This document shows, piece by piece, positions 27,599 to 37,200 of a DNA stretch of 64,000 nt. The position numbers and the translations under genes are program-made. The stretch spans positions 62,001 through 126,000 of the forward strand of contig NZ_JQLI01000008.1 of the NCBI RefSeq assembly GCF_000744095.1. The letters are read 5' to 3'. The notes below the pieces were generated by a model. That model was not told where the DNA came from and searched no databases. It worked only from the letters and a program-made list of their open reading frames with translations. Origin of the DNA: Cupriavidus necator A5-1 (GTDB lineage Bacteria > Pseudomonadota > Gammaproteobacteria > Burkholderiales > Burkholderiaceae). Numbering within the stretch: position 1 is the stretch's first letter; the number at the start of each line of letters is the position of its first letter.

Positions 27599-27668
27599 GT
27601 CATCCCCGCGCACGCGGGGATCCAGCGCCTTTCAAAGTCACTGGGTTCCCGCCAGCGCGGGAACGACG
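27599..27668. repeat. Intergenic palindromic repeat (two hairpins)
   Basis: Two GC hairpins (ccccgcgcacgcgggg, and ttcccgccagcgcgggaa) separated by about 25 bases, bounded by GTCATC and AACGACG. This two-hairpin layout is familiar as a scattered intergenic repeat in many high-GC proteobacteria. It lies between gcl and hyi and may attenuate or stabilise the mRNA. Confidence 0.6.
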
Positions 27669-27697
27669 AACAAAAACCAAGTCACAGGAGATGACAA

Positions 27698-28480
27698 ATG
27701 ACGAAACTTGCGGCCAACCTCACCATGCTGTTCAACGAAGTGGGCTTTCTCGACCGCTTCGAAGCCGCCGCGCGCGCGGGCTTCCGCGGCGTGGAATTCC
27801 TGTTCCCTTACGCATTCCATGCGGACCAGATTGCTGACCGCCTGAATCGTTTCCAGCTGGACCTGGTGCTGCACAACCTGCCCGCGGGCAAGTGGGACGC
27901 GGGCGAGCGCGGTATTGCCTGCCATCCGGATCGCGTGGGCGAATTCCAGGACGGCGTGGGCGAGGCCATCAAGTACGCCAAGGTGCTGGGCGTGCGCCAG
28001 CTCAACTGCCTGGTCGGCATCCTGCCGCAGAACGTCAAGCGCGAACAGGCGCAGGAAACGCTGGTGGAAAACCTGCGCTTCGCCGCCAGCGCACTGGCCG
28101 CGGAGCATATCGACCTGCTGGTCGAGCCGATCAATACCTTCGACATCCCCGGCTTCTTCCTGTCGCGCACGCAGCAGGCCGTCGACCTGATCAACCAGGT
28201 CAACGCGCCCAACCTGTACGTGCAGTACGACATCTATCACATGCAGCGCATGGAAGGCGAAATCGCCAACACCATCAAGGCCAACCTGCCGAAGATCAAG
28301 CACGTGCAGCTGGCCGACAACCCGGGCCGCAACGAGCCGGGCACGGGCGAGCTGAACTACCAGTACCTGTTCAAGTTCCTGGACGAGATTGGGTACACCG
28401 GCTGGATCGGGTGCGAGTACAAGCCGAAGACCACCACCGAAGAAGGGCTGGGCTGGCGCGCCGCGCACGGCGTGCAGTAA
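27698..28480 (+). CDS. hyi: Hydroxypyruvate isomerase
   Basis: 260-residue TIM-barrel isomerase (AP-endonuclease-2 fold) interconverting hydroxypyruvate and tartronate semialdehyde. The two catalytic glutamates known from E. coli Hyi are present at the same numbers: Glu143 (LLVEPINTFD) and Glu240 (GWIGCEYKP). The N-terminus KLAANLTMLFNEVGFLDRF is typical. The gene lies in the usual place between gcl and glxR with AGGAGATG upstream of the start. Confidence 0.94.
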   Translation: MTKLAANLTMLFNEVGFLDRFEAAARAGFRGVEFLFPYAFHADQIADRLNRFQLDLVLHNLPAGKWDAGERGIACHPDRVGEFQDGVGEAIKYAKVLGVRQLNCLVGILPQNVKREQAQETLVENLRFAASALAAEHIDLLVEPINTFDIPGFFLSRTQQAVDLINQVNAPNLYVQYDIYHMQRMEGEIANTIKANLPKIKHVQLADNPGRNEPGTGELNYQYLFKFLDEIGYTGWIGCEYKPKTTTEEGLGWRAAHGVQ

Positions 28481-28514
28481 CTGCCCGTCGCCTTTCAAAT
28501 GCTGCTTGTTTGCT

Positions 28515-28552
28515 CCCCTCTCCCGCTTGCGGGAGAGGGGCGGGGGAGAGGG
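28515..28552. repeat. GC-rich hairpin repeat, copy A
   Basis: A 12-bp perfect stem (cccctctcccgc / gcgggagagggg) with a two-base loop, followed by cgggggagaggg. It is related to copy B at 28638 in inverse orientation. Confidence 0.6.
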
Positions 28553-28637
28553 CAGGAGCGTCAAAGGCTGAGGCCTGCGAGTTAAAACCGAAGGCCCCGC
28601 TTGATGTGGCTCCTAGCTAGCCCACCCCTCACCCCAA

Positions 28638-28661
28638 CCCTCTCCCCCTGAGGGGAGAGGG
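28638..28661. repeat. GC-rich hairpin repeat, copy B (inverse of A)
   Basis: Ten-bp stem (ccctctcccc / ggggagaggg) with a four-base loop, preceded by caccccaa. The reverse complement reads like copy A with its flanking gagaggg tail. The two form a BIME-like pair in the 272-base hyi-glxR gap. Confidence 0.6.
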
Positions 28662-28752
28662 GGAACACCTTGCTTAGGCCAGCTCGGGCGGCTTGGGAGC
28701 ACCCAACACCGCTGGCTTCGATTTCGCTTTTTCTAACTTGAGGAGACATCAC

Positions 28753-29667
28753 ATGGCAAACCAACGCAACGTCGGCTTCATCGGCCTGGGCATCATGGGC
28801 GCACCGATGGCGGGCCACCTGCGCGCCGCCGGCCACACGCTGTTCGTCCACGACGTCAACCCGGCCCCGCAAGCGCTGGTCGATGCAGGCGTGACCGTCT
28901 GCACTAGCGCCGAGGAAGTCGCCAAGCGTGCCGACATCATCGTCATCATGGTGCCGGACACCCCGCACGTGGAAGCCGTGCTGTTTGCCGACAAGGGCGT
29001 TGCCGCCGCGCTGAAGACCGCCGGCAAGGAAGCCAGCTACAGCAAGATCGTGGTCGACATGAGCTCGATCTCGCCGATCGCGACCAAGGACTTCGCCGCA
29101 CGCATCAACAAGCTGGGCGCCTCGTACCTGGACGCACCGGTGTCGGGCGGTGAAGTGGGCGCCAAGGCCGCTTCGCTGACCATCATGGTCGGCGGCCCGC
29201 AGGAAGCCTTCGACCAGGTCAAGCCGCTGTTCGACCTGATGGGCAAGAACGTCACCCTGGTGGGCGGCAACGGCGACGGCCAGACCACCAAGGTGGCCAA
29301 CCAGATTATCGTCGCGCTGAACATCCAGGCCGTGTCCGAAGCGCTGCTGTTTGCCTCCAAGGCGGGCGCCGATCCGGCCAAGGTGCGCCAGGCGCTAATG
29401 GGTGGCTTCGCGGCCTCGCGCATCCTGGAAGTGCACGGCGAGCGCATGGTCAAGCGCACCTTCGACCCGGGCTTTCGCATCGAACTGCACCAGAAGGACC
29501 TGAACCTGGCGCTGCAGGGCGCCAAGGCGCTGGGCGTGGCGCTGCCCAACACCGCCACCGCGCAGGAACTGTTCAATACTTGTTCCGCGAACGGCCTGGG
29601 CAAGCAGGACCACTCGGCACTGTGCCGCGCGATCGAAATCATGTCGAACCACCAGATCGCCAAGTAA
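28753..29667 (+). CDS. glxR: 2-hydroxy-3-oxopropionate (tartronate semialdehyde) reductase
   Basis: 304-residue beta-hydroxyacid dehydrogenase reducing tartronate semialdehyde to D-glycerate with NAD(P)H. The N-terminal Rossmann motif is GFIGLGIMGAPMAGHL, the substrate loop is LDAPVSGGEVGAKAASL, and the catalytic Lys180 lies in TTKVANQIIVALNIQAVSEAL. ATG 28753 is 7 bases after AGGAGA; the open frame upstream of it is the repeat region. Position after gcl and hyi supports the assignment. Confidence 0.93.
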   Translation: MANQRNVGFIGLGIMGAPMAGHLRAAGHTLFVHDVNPAPQALVDAGVTVCTSAEEVAKRADIIVIMVPDTPHVEAVLFADKGVAAALKTAGKEASYSKIVVDMSSISPIATKDFAARINKLGASYLDAPVSGGEVGAKAASLTIMVGGPQEAFDQVKPLFDLMGKNVTLVGGNGDGQTTKVANQIIVALNIQAVSEALLFASKAGADPAKVRQALMGGFAASRILEVHGERMVKRTFDPGFRIELHQKDLNLALQGAKALGVALPNTATAQELFNTCSANGLGKQDHSALCRAIEIMSNHQIAK

Positions 29668-29678
29668 GCAGCACCATC

Positions 29679-29703
29679 GTCGTCCCCGCCCCGCGGGGAC
29701 GAC
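29679..29703. repeat. Perfect hairpin between glxR and glycerate kinase
   Basis: Eleven-bp perfect stem (gtcgtccccgc / gcggggacgac) with a three-base loop and no T-run. It resembles half of the repeat at 27599 and may protect the upstream mRNA rather than terminate. Confidence 0.55.
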
Positions 29704-29744
29704 ACGCTTTCGCTGTCAGTACCCCGTCAGTACCAGGACCCCAC

Positions 29745-31067
29745 ATGCTCGTCACCGAACCCCAAGCCGCCCTGCTGTCGCCCCAGCGCACGGCAGCCCA
29801 TCCCGGGCAGCTCAATCCCCGCGCGCTGCTGCGCGACCTGTTCGATACCGCCGTCGCCGCGGTCAGCGCCAGCCATTGCCTGCCGCCGCACCTGCCCGTG
29901 CCGCCCAAGGGGCGCACGGTGGTGATCGGCGCCGGCAAGGCCGCCGCCGCGATGGCGCAAGCGGTCGAGGCGAACTGGCAAGGCGAGCTGTCCGGACTGG
30001 TGGTGACGCGCTACGGCCATGGTGCCGACTGCAAGCGCATCGAAGTCGTGGAAGCCGCGCACCCCGTTCCCGATGAGGCCGGCGCGCGCGCTGCGCAGCG
30101 CATGGTGGAACTGGTGCAGGGCCTGACCGCTGATGACCTGGTGCTGTGCCTGATTTCCGGCGGCGGCTCCGCGCTGCTGGCCGCACCCGCACCCGGCCTC
30201 TCGCTGGCCGACAAGCAGGCGGTCAACAAGGCACTGCTCAAGAGTGGCGCGAGCATCGGCGAGATGAACTGCGTGCGCAAGCACCTGTCCGCGCTCAAGG
30301 GCGGCCGCCTGGCGCTGCACTGCGCGCCGGCCCGCGTCGAGACGCTCTTGATTTCCGATATCCCCGGCGATGATCCCACGCTGATCGCGAGCGGCCCGAC
30401 GCTGCCCGACGCGACCACCTGCGCCGATGCGCTGGCCGTCATCGCCAAGTACGGCATCGACGTGCCGGCCAACGTGCGCGCGCATCTGGAAAGCGGCGCG
30501 GGCGAAACGCCCAAGCCCGGCGACGCCCGTTTCGAAGGCCACCGCAACGCGACGCTGGCCACCGCGCAGCAATCGCTCGAAGCCGCCGCCGCGCGTGCGC
30601 GCGAACTCGGCTATGAAGCCCACATCCTGTCTGACTGCATCGAAGGCGAAGCACGCGAGGTGGCCGAAGTCCACGCTGCGATCGCGCGCCAGGTCGCGCA
30701 GCGCGGCCAGCCCTTCAGCAAGCCGTGCGTGCTGCTCTCCGGTGGCGAGACCACGGTGACGGTGCGCGGCAAGGGCCGCGGCGGGCGCAACGCCGAGTTC
30801 CTGCTGTCGCTGGCGGTGGCGCTCGACGGCCTGGCCGGCGTGCATGCGATCGCCTGCGATACCGATGGCATCGACGGCTCCGAGGACAACGCCGGCGCCT
30901 TGCTGTCGCCCGACACGCTGACCCGTGCCGTCGCGCGCGGGCTGTCGGCGCGCGCGCACCTGGACAACAACGACGGCTACGGCTTCTTTGCCGGCCTGGA
31001 CGACCTGATCGTTACCGGACCGACCCGTACCAACGTGAACGACTTCCGCGCCATCCTGATCGTGTAA
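29745..31067 (+). CDS. ttuD: Glycerate 2-kinase / hydroxypyruvate reductase family (MOFRL)
   Basis: 440-residue MOFRL-type protein. The N-terminal domain has TVVIGAGKAAAAMAQAVE and LVLCLISGGGSALLAAPAPGLSL; the C-terminal MOFRL domain has LLSGGETTVTVRGKGRGGRNAEFLLSLA and ACDTDGIDGSEDNAGA. Historically named TtuD (hydroxypyruvate reductase), most members phosphorylate D-glycerate to 2-phosphoglycerate. That fits its place between glxR and pyruvate kinase. ATG 29745 was chosen; upstream in-frame codons read through the hairpin. Confidence 0.9.
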   Translation: MLVTEPQAALLSPQRTAAHPGQLNPRALLRDLFDTAVAAVSASHCLPPHLPVPPKGRTVVIGAGKAAAAMAQAVEANWQGELSGLVVTRYGHGADCKRIEVVEAAHPVPDEAGARAAQRMVELVQGLTADDLVLCLISGGGSALLAAPAPGLSLADKQAVNKALLKSGASIGEMNCVRKHLSALKGGRLALHCAPARVETLLISDIPGDDPTLIASGPTLPDATTCADALAVIAKYGIDVPANVRAHLESGAGETPKPGDARFEGHRNATLATAQQSLEAAAARARELGYEAHILSDCIEGEAREVAEVHAAIARQVAQRGQPFSKPCVLLSGGETTVTVRGKGRGGRNAEFLLSLAVALDGLAGVHAIACDTDGIDGSEDNAGALLSPDTLTRAVARGLSARAHLDNNDGYGFFAGLDDLIVTGPTRTNVNDFRAILIV

Positions 31068-31129
31068 GCCGTCCGCAGCACCGCAGCAAAGCCGTACCGA
31101 ACCAGTCGTTCACCCGAACAGCATCATCT

Positions 31130-31149
31130 GGCGCGCCATGTGGCGCGCC
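31130..31149. repeat. Doubled GGCGCGCC palindrome before pyk
   Basis: GGCGCGCC-ATGT-GGCGCGCC: two copies of an 8-bp palindrome that also pair as a hairpin, 25 bases upstream of the pyk start. It could affect pyk translation or be a protein-binding site. Confidence 0.5.
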
Positions 31150-31174
31150 GCCCGAGAATGGAAGAGGAGACATC

Positions 31175-32638
31175 ATGAGACGCCAGCGCAAAGCGAAGAT
31201 CGTTGCCACGCTCGGCCCCGCCAGCACCGACATCGCGGTGATCCGCGCACTGTTCGAGGCCGGCGCGGACGTGTTCCGGCTCAACTTCAGCCACGGCACG
31301 CACGAAGACCATCGCGCGCGCTACGACGCCGTGCGCCAGGTCGAGGCCGAGACCGGCCGCCCCATTGGCGTGCTGGCCGACCTGCAGGGCCCCAAGCTGC
31401 GCATCGGCACCTTCGCCGCCGGCAAGGTCGCGGTGCGCGCGGGCGATGTGTTCGTGCTCGACAGCGATCCCACGCCGGGCGACGGCACGCGCGTCTACCT
31501 GCCGCATCCCGAGTTGTTCCAGGCCGCGCAACCCGGCCAGTCGCTGCTGATCGACGACGGCAAGGTGCGCCTGTCGGTCGAGGCCGTGTCCACCGGCAGC
31601 ATCACCACGCGCGTGGTCAACAACGGCACGCTGTCCGACCGCAAGGGCGTGAACGTGCCCGACGCCGTGATCCCCATCCCCGCGCTGACCGAGAAGGACC
31701 GCAAGGACCTGGACTTCGCGCTGTCGCTGGGCGCGGACTGGATCGGCCTGTCGTTCGTGCAGCGCCCGTCCGATATCGTCGAAGCGCGCGAGATCGTCGG
31801 CACCCGTGCCGGCATCCTCTCCAAGATCGAGAAGCCGGCCGCGCTGCAGCAGCTCGAAGAGATCGTGCGGGTCTCGGATTCGGTGATGGTGGCGCGCGGC
31901 GACCTCGGCGTGGAACTGCCGCCCGAGCGCGTGCCCGGTGTGCAGAAGCGCATCCTGCGCGTGTGCCGCCAGCTCGGCAAACCCGTGGTGATCGCCACGC
32001 AGATGCTGGAATCGATGATCGACTCGCCGGTGCCGACGCGCGCCGAAGCATCGGACGTGGCCAGCGCGATCTATGAAGGCGCCGATGCCGTGATGCTGTC
32101 GGCCGAGTCCGCCAACGGCCGCTACCCGGTGCCGGCGGTGTCGATGATGAACCGCATCGTCACCGAGGTGGAACGCGACCCGCTGTACCGCAACCTGCTC
32201 GACGCCCAGCACGAGACCCCGCTGAACACGCGCCAGGATGCGATCTGCGCGGCGCTGCGCGAGGTCACGCAGATCATTGGCGCGGCCGCGACGGTGACCT
32301 ACACCTCGTCGGGCGCGACCTCGCTGCGTGCTGCGCGCGAGCGGCCGTGCGCGCCGATCGTCAGCATCACGCCGAACCTGGAGATCGCGCGCCGGCTGGC
32401 GATTGCCTGGGGCATCCACTCCACCGTGAGCCCGGATGTGCAGAGCGTCGATGAAATGGTTGAAGCCGCCACGCGCGCGGCGCTGGTGGAAGGCTATGCC
32501 GCACCGGGTGACCAGATCACCATTGCCGCGGGCATGCCGTTCGGTCAGGGCGGGACCACCAACCTGCTGCGCGTGGCGGAGGTCGGCGCGAGCGCCGTGG
32601 CCACCACACCCACCGCACGCGAGGCCGCCGTGGCCTGA
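31175..32638 (+). CDS. pyk: Pyruvate kinase
   Basis: 487-residue pyruvate kinase. RKAKIVATLGPAS opens the barrel, followed by VFRLNFSHGTHEDH (substrate site) and the family signature ILSKIEKPAALQQLEEI. MVARGDLGVELPPERVP binds Mg and phosphoenolpyruvate, and IATQMLESMIDSPVPTRAEASDVASAIYEGADAVMLSAE follows. It makes pyruvate and ATP from PEP and ADP. Its place after the glycerate kinase links glyoxylate-derived 2-phosphoglycerate (through enolase) to pyruvate. AGAGGAGAC provides the ribosome site. A dedicated PYK in this operon may be a pathway isozyme. Confidence 0.95.
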   Translation: MRRQRKAKIVATLGPASTDIAVIRALFEAGADVFRLNFSHGTHEDHRARYDAVRQVEAETGRPIGVLADLQGPKLRIGTFAAGKVAVRAGDVFVLDSDPTPGDGTRVYLPHPELFQAAQPGQSLLIDDGKVRLSVEAVSTGSITTRVVNNGTLSDRKGVNVPDAVIPIPALTEKDRKDLDFALSLGADWIGLSFVQRPSDIVEAREIVGTRAGILSKIEKPAALQQLEEIVRVSDSVMVARGDLGVELPPERVPGVQKRILRVCRQLGKPVVIATQMLESMIDSPVPTRAEASDVASAIYEGADAVMLSAESANGRYPVPAVSMMNRIVTEVERDPLYRNLLDAQHETPLNTRQDAICAALREVTQIIGAAATVTYTSSGATSLRAARERPCAPIVSITPNLEIARRLAIAWGIHSTVSPDVQSVDEMVEAATRAALVEGYAAPGDQITIAAGMPFGQGGTTNLLRVAEVGASAVATTPTAREAAVA

Positions 32639-32683
32639 GCAAACCGATAGCGTTCCCGTCCCGGGACCTTCAGGCAGTGACGG

Positions 32684-32711
32684 AACCGGGCGCGAGCCCG
32701 GTTTCTTTGTT
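32684..32711 (+). terminator. Rho-independent terminator after pyk
   Basis: Eight-bp stem (aaccgggc / gcccggtt) with a GCGA loop and TCTTTGTTTT after it, 46 bases past the pyk stop. Confidence 0.85.
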
Positions 32712-32718
32712 TTGCCGC

Positions 32719-32765
32719 ACACCACTTGCGTTGCCCGACTCCAGGGCGAGCAGGTGGTGTTTTTT
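32719..32765 (+). terminator. Second terminator-like hairpin
   Basis: Outer stem ACACCAC / GTGGTGT with an inner GCCC/GGGC hairpin and a following T6 run. It is directly after the first terminator and could back it up. Confidence 0.6.
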
Positions 32766-32793
32766 ATGCGCTGCCGCCGTGGCGGCGCATAAA
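32763..32793. repeat. Long perfect palindrome after the pyk terminators
   Basis: Stem of 13 pairs (tttatgcgctgcc with ggcggcgcataaa, one G-U) and a five-base loop. With T's on one side and A's on the other it may work as a terminator in both directions. Confidence 0.5.
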
Positions 32794-32931
32794 GCGAAAG
32801 TGCGCTAACGAAGACCGTCCCCGCCACTGTCCGGAACGCAACGGTCGCGCTCAGCGGCATCCGCTACCCCCGATTGCTATACTGGTTGCCACCTGCACCC
32901 TTGCCAGAACCCCTATTTTCCCGGAGCCCCC

Positions 32932-33798
32932 ATGCGCTTAGATGACGAAGCCGAAAGCCAACACGTTGAAGACCGCCGCGGCGGATTCGGCGGTGTCGGC
33001 GGGAAGACGATCGGCATCGGCACCGTCATCGTTGCACTGGCCGCGTCGTACTTCTTTGGCATCGACCCGATGCTGATCATGCAGGGCGCTTCGGTGCTGC
33101 AGGGGTCCGGCGCGCCGCAGCAACAGCAGGTCAACCGCCCGCCGGCGACGGACCAGATGACGGTCTTCACGCGCAAGGTGCTGGGCAATACCGAGCGCAC
33201 CTGGCAACACATCTTCGAGACCGAGCTGAACCGCCGCTACGCGCCGCCGACACTGGTGCTGTTTGCCGGCGCGACGCCGACCGCATGCGGCACAGGCCAG
33301 TCGGCAATGGGCCCGTTCTACTGCCCCGGCGACCAGAAGGTCTATATCGACCTGGCGTTCTATGACGAGCTGCGCCAGCGCTTCGGCGCCAGTGGCGACT
33401 TTGCCCAGGCGTATGTGATCGCGCACGAGATCGGCCACCATGTGCAGAACCTGCTGGGTGTTTCGGACAAGGTCGACGCCGCGCGCCGCCGCATGGGCGA
33501 GGCGCAGGCCAACCAGCTGTCGGTACGCATGGAGCTGCAGGCCGACTGCCTGGCGGGCGTGTGGGCCGCCACCGCGCAGCGCGCCAACCAGCAGTTGCTG
33601 GAACCGGGCGATATCGAGGAAGGCCTGAAGGCCGCCGCCGCCATCGGCGACGACCGGCTGCAGCGCCGTTCGCAAGGCTATGTCGTGCCCGAGGCCTTCA
33701 CCCACGGCTCCAGCGAGCAGCGCGTGCGCTGGCTGCGCCGCGGCATCGAGTCGGGCGATATCCGCAAGTGCGATACCTTCGCCTCGCGCGATCTCTGA
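32932..33798 (+). CDS. ypfJ: Neutral zinc metallopeptidase, YpfJ family
   Basis: 288-residue protein. A short cytosolic Asp/Glu/Arg-rich start is followed by one membrane helix (GIGTVIVALAASYFFGI, about 28-45) and a zinc-peptidase domain with HEIGHH (His165, Glu166, His169), then ELQADCLAGVWA supplying the third ligand. The late GSSEQRVRWLRRGIESGDIRKCDTF is typical of the YpfJ family. Substrates are not established. It has its own upstream gap of 293 bases with the pyk terminators, so it is an independent unit. Confidence 0.88.
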   Translation: MRLDDEAESQHVEDRRGGFGGVGGKTIGIGTVIVALAASYFFGIDPMLIMQGASVLQGSGAPQQQQVNRPPATDQMTVFTRKVLGNTERTWQHIFETELNRRYAPPTLVLFAGATPTACGTGQSAMGPFYCPGDQKVYIDLAFYDELRQRFGASGDFAQAYVIAHEIGHHVQNLLGVSDKVDAARRRMGEAQANQLSVRMELQADCLAGVWAATAQRANQQLLEPGDIEEGLKAAAAIGDDRLQRRSQGYVVPEAFTHGSSEQRVRWLRRGIESGDIRKCDTFASRDL

Positions 33799-34214
33799 GC
33801 TCCGGCCCTACCCCCGACGCCGGAGCGGTACCGGCAATGTGACGTTCGCGTTGTCCGGGCCCCGTTCCCTGTCTATAATCGCCGCCAAGGCCGCAGTACG
33901 ACGGCCAGACGCCGGCACCGATCCTTATCGATCTTTCGTGCCGCAGCGCCGGGCGCTTCCCGCAAGGCCCATGCACGCGCCGCGACACACGCCGGCCCCG
34001 GTCGACGGGCCACGCGCTCCCTGACCAAATCGGCAAAGCGACACCCGGCGCTGCCAACATCACCAGTGCCATCGCCGCGCAGCTTGCCGCGGCGCCTGTT
34101 GCAGCCGCTTGCCGCAGCTTGCGGCGTCTCCACCAAAGCCGTTCCGTTCCAACCGCACCGGAGCCACGGCCGAATCATGTGCCTGCCGTGCGCCCGTGCC
34201 AGCGCTGACATGAC
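33799..34214. other. 416-base gap between ypfJ and the RND pseudogene
   Basis: Apart from the promoter at 33851-33879 I find no gene. Frames here are short and Arg/Pro/Ala-rich. A periplasmic adaptor gene, normally upstream of an RND pump gene, is not present and no recognisable remnant was seen. Confidence 0.5.
33851..33879 (+). promoter_or_regulatory. Sigma-70 promoter with perfect -10
   Basis: TTGTCC (33851-33856), 17-base spacer, TATAAT (33874-33879). It reads towards the RND pseudogene over a leader of about 330 bases without an ORF. Confidence 0.6.
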
Positions 34215-37200
34215 ATGGCGTCATTCTTCCTGTAGCGCCCGGCGTTTGCCTGGGTGCTGGCCATCCTGACCGTGGTGGCGGGCCTGGTGGCCCTGAACCG
34301 CATTCCCATCGCCCAGTACCCGGCGGTGGCGCCGCCCACGGTGATCATCTACGCCGATTACCCGGGCGCGTCCGCGCGCACCGTGGAAGACCGCGTCACC
34401 GCAGTGCTGGAGCAGCAGATGCGGCCTGCTCTATCTCGATTCCAGCTGCGAGGGTGGCACCGCCACCGTGACGCTGGGCTTTCGCCAGGGCACCGATCCG
34501 CAGCTGGCACAGGTCAACGTGCGCAACCGCGTGGCGCAGGCCGAGCCGCTGTTGCCCGAGGCAGTACGCCGCGGCGGCGTCTATGTCGACCAGGCCAGCA
34601 GCAGCGCCTTCATGTACGTGTCGCTGGTGTCGGACAGCGGGCAACTCGACGAAACCGCGTTGGGCGACTTTGCTGCGGGCTCGGTGCTGCCGCTGCTGCG
34701 CCGCCTGCCCGGCATCGGCAAGGCCGAACCCTATGGCGCCGAGTATGCGCTGCGTATCTGGTTCGACCCGGACAAGCTGCACGCCTTCAACCTGACCACG
34801 GCCGATGTGGAAGCCGCGATCCGCGCGCGCAATGGCAACGTGACGCCGGGCCAGCTCGGCGCGGCGCCCGCGGTGCCGGGGCAGCCGTTCCAGGCGATCG
34901 TGCGTCCGCCCGCGCCGATGAGCGATGCGCAGGCGTTCGGGCGCATCGTCGTGCGCGCGGCCACCGATGGCTCGGCCGTGCTGCTGCGCGACGTGGCGCG
35001 GGTCGAACTGGCCGCCAGCGACTATCGCTACGGCTCTACGCTGAACACCCGCAACGCCGCGTCGATCGGCCTGAAGCTGGCCGACGGTGCCAACGTGCTG
35101 CAGGCCTCGCGCACCGTGCGCGCCGCGCTGGATGAAGCCAGCCGCGGCTTCCCGGGCGACGTGCGCTACGAGATCTCGTACGACGGCGCCACCTTCGTGC
35201 AGGCCTCGATCTCGCGCGTACTGCTGACGCTGGCGGAAGCCACGGTGCTGGTGTTCCTGATCCTGTACCTGTTCCTGGGCAACCTGCGCGCCACGCTGAT
35301 GCCCGGCATCGTGGTGCCGGTGTCGCTGCTGGGCACGGTCGCGTGCCTGTATGCGCTCGGACTGTCGCTCAACGTGATCACGCTGTTCGCCGTGGTGCTG
35401 GCGATCGGCATTCTTGTGGACGATGCCATCGTCGTGGTCGAGAACGCCGAACGCATCATGCGCACCGACGGCGTGGGCGCGATGCAGGCCGCGGCCCGCT
35501 CGATGCGCGAAGTCTCCGGCGCGCTGGTGGCGGTGACGCTGGTGCTGTGCGCGGTGTTCGTGCCGTGGGCGTTCTTCGGCAGCGCGGTGGGCGTGATCTA
35601 CCGGCATTTCGCGGTGACGCTGGCGGTGTCGATCGCATTCTCGCTGTTCTTTGCGCTGACGCTCGCGCCAGCGATGTGCGCCAGCCTGCTGCGCCACAGC
35701 GCAGCGCCGGCGCGCGGGCCGCTGGCCTGGTTCGATGCCCGCTTTGCCGCATTCACCGCACGCTATGCCGGCTGGGTGCAGGCGCTGCAGCGCAAGCGGC
35801 TGCGCTGGCTGGCGGTGTACCTGGCGCTGACGCTCGCCTGCGGCTATGCGCTGTGGAAGATGCCGAGCGGTTTACTCCCGGAGGAAGATACCGGCGAGAT
35901 CGTGGTCGACGTTGAACTGCCGGCCGGCGGCACGCAAGCCGATACGCGCCGGCTGGTGGCCGAATTGGAGCAATGGCTGCAGCAGGAGCGCTATCCGGTG
36001 CGATCGAGCTTCGCGGTGCTGGGCTGGTCCAGCGGCGGCAGCGGCGAGCTGCGCGCCAGCCTGTTTATCGGCCTGACCGACTGGAAGACGCGCGGCCGCA
36101 AGGACAACGCGCAGGCGGTGCTGGCGCGGCTGTCGGCGGGACTGGAAACGTGGCCCGGCCGCGGCGCAGCTCTATGCCTACAACAGTTCGGCGCTGCCCG
36201 AGCTGGGCAGCATCGGCGGCCTCGACATGCGCCTGGTGGCGCGCCAGCCGGTGGGACGCGAGGCGCTCTTTGCCGCGCGCGACAAGCTGATCGAGCATGC
36301 GAAACAGGATCCGGTGCTGGGCGAGGTGCGCGCCACCACCGGCCAGCCGGTACCGGCGCTGGACCTGAAGATCGACTACCGCAAGGCCGAGACTTTCGGC
36401 GTCGATGCCGAGACCATCCACCACACGCTGTCGGCCACGCTGGGCTCGCGCTATATCGACGAGGTCGCGCGCGAAGGCCGCGTGCGGCGCGTCATCCTTC
36501 AGGCCGACGCACCGTTTTCCGCATGCACCCGGACCAGCTTGCGCGCGTGCATGTGCGTAACGCGCAGGGCGCGATGGTGTCGCTGGCGGCGTTCGCCTCG
36601 CTCGAATGGGGCCGTGGCGAAGTCACGCTGGAACGTTTCGACGGCTTCAGCTCGGTGCGCATCAATGCCGAGGTCGCACCCGGCCACACTACCGGTGCGG
36701 CGATGCAACGGCTGACGGAACTGGTGCGCGGACTCGGTCCGGAATACGACATGCGCTGGACCGGCCGCGCCTTCGAGCAGCAACAGACCGGCACGCAGGC
36801 GCCGTGGCTGTTTGCGCTGTCGCTGCTGTTTATCTTCCTGTGCCTGGTGGCGCTGTATGAAAGCTGGACGCTGCCGCTGGCGGTGATCGTCATCGTGCCG
36901 ACCGGGCTGATGGGCGCAGCGGCCGCGATCTTCCTGCGCGGCATGCCCAACGATGTCTACTTCAAGGTGGGCGTGGTGGTCATCATGGGGCTGGCCGCCA
37001 AGAACGCGATCCTGATCGTTGAATATGCCGAGTAACTGCGCCGCGGCGGGACGATGGGCACGGTGGAAGCCGCCACGCGCGCCGCGCGCCAGCGGCTGCG
37101 GCCGGTGGTGATGACCTCGCTGGCGTTCGTGCTGGGCGTAGTGCCGCTGGCGATCAGCACCGGCCCGGGCGCGGGTGCGCAGCAGGCGGTCGGTACCGGC

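Noticed and set aside
27599..29703. CRISPR array
   Set aside because: The repeats differ in sequence and spacing, are self-palindromic, number too few and have no cas genes nearby.
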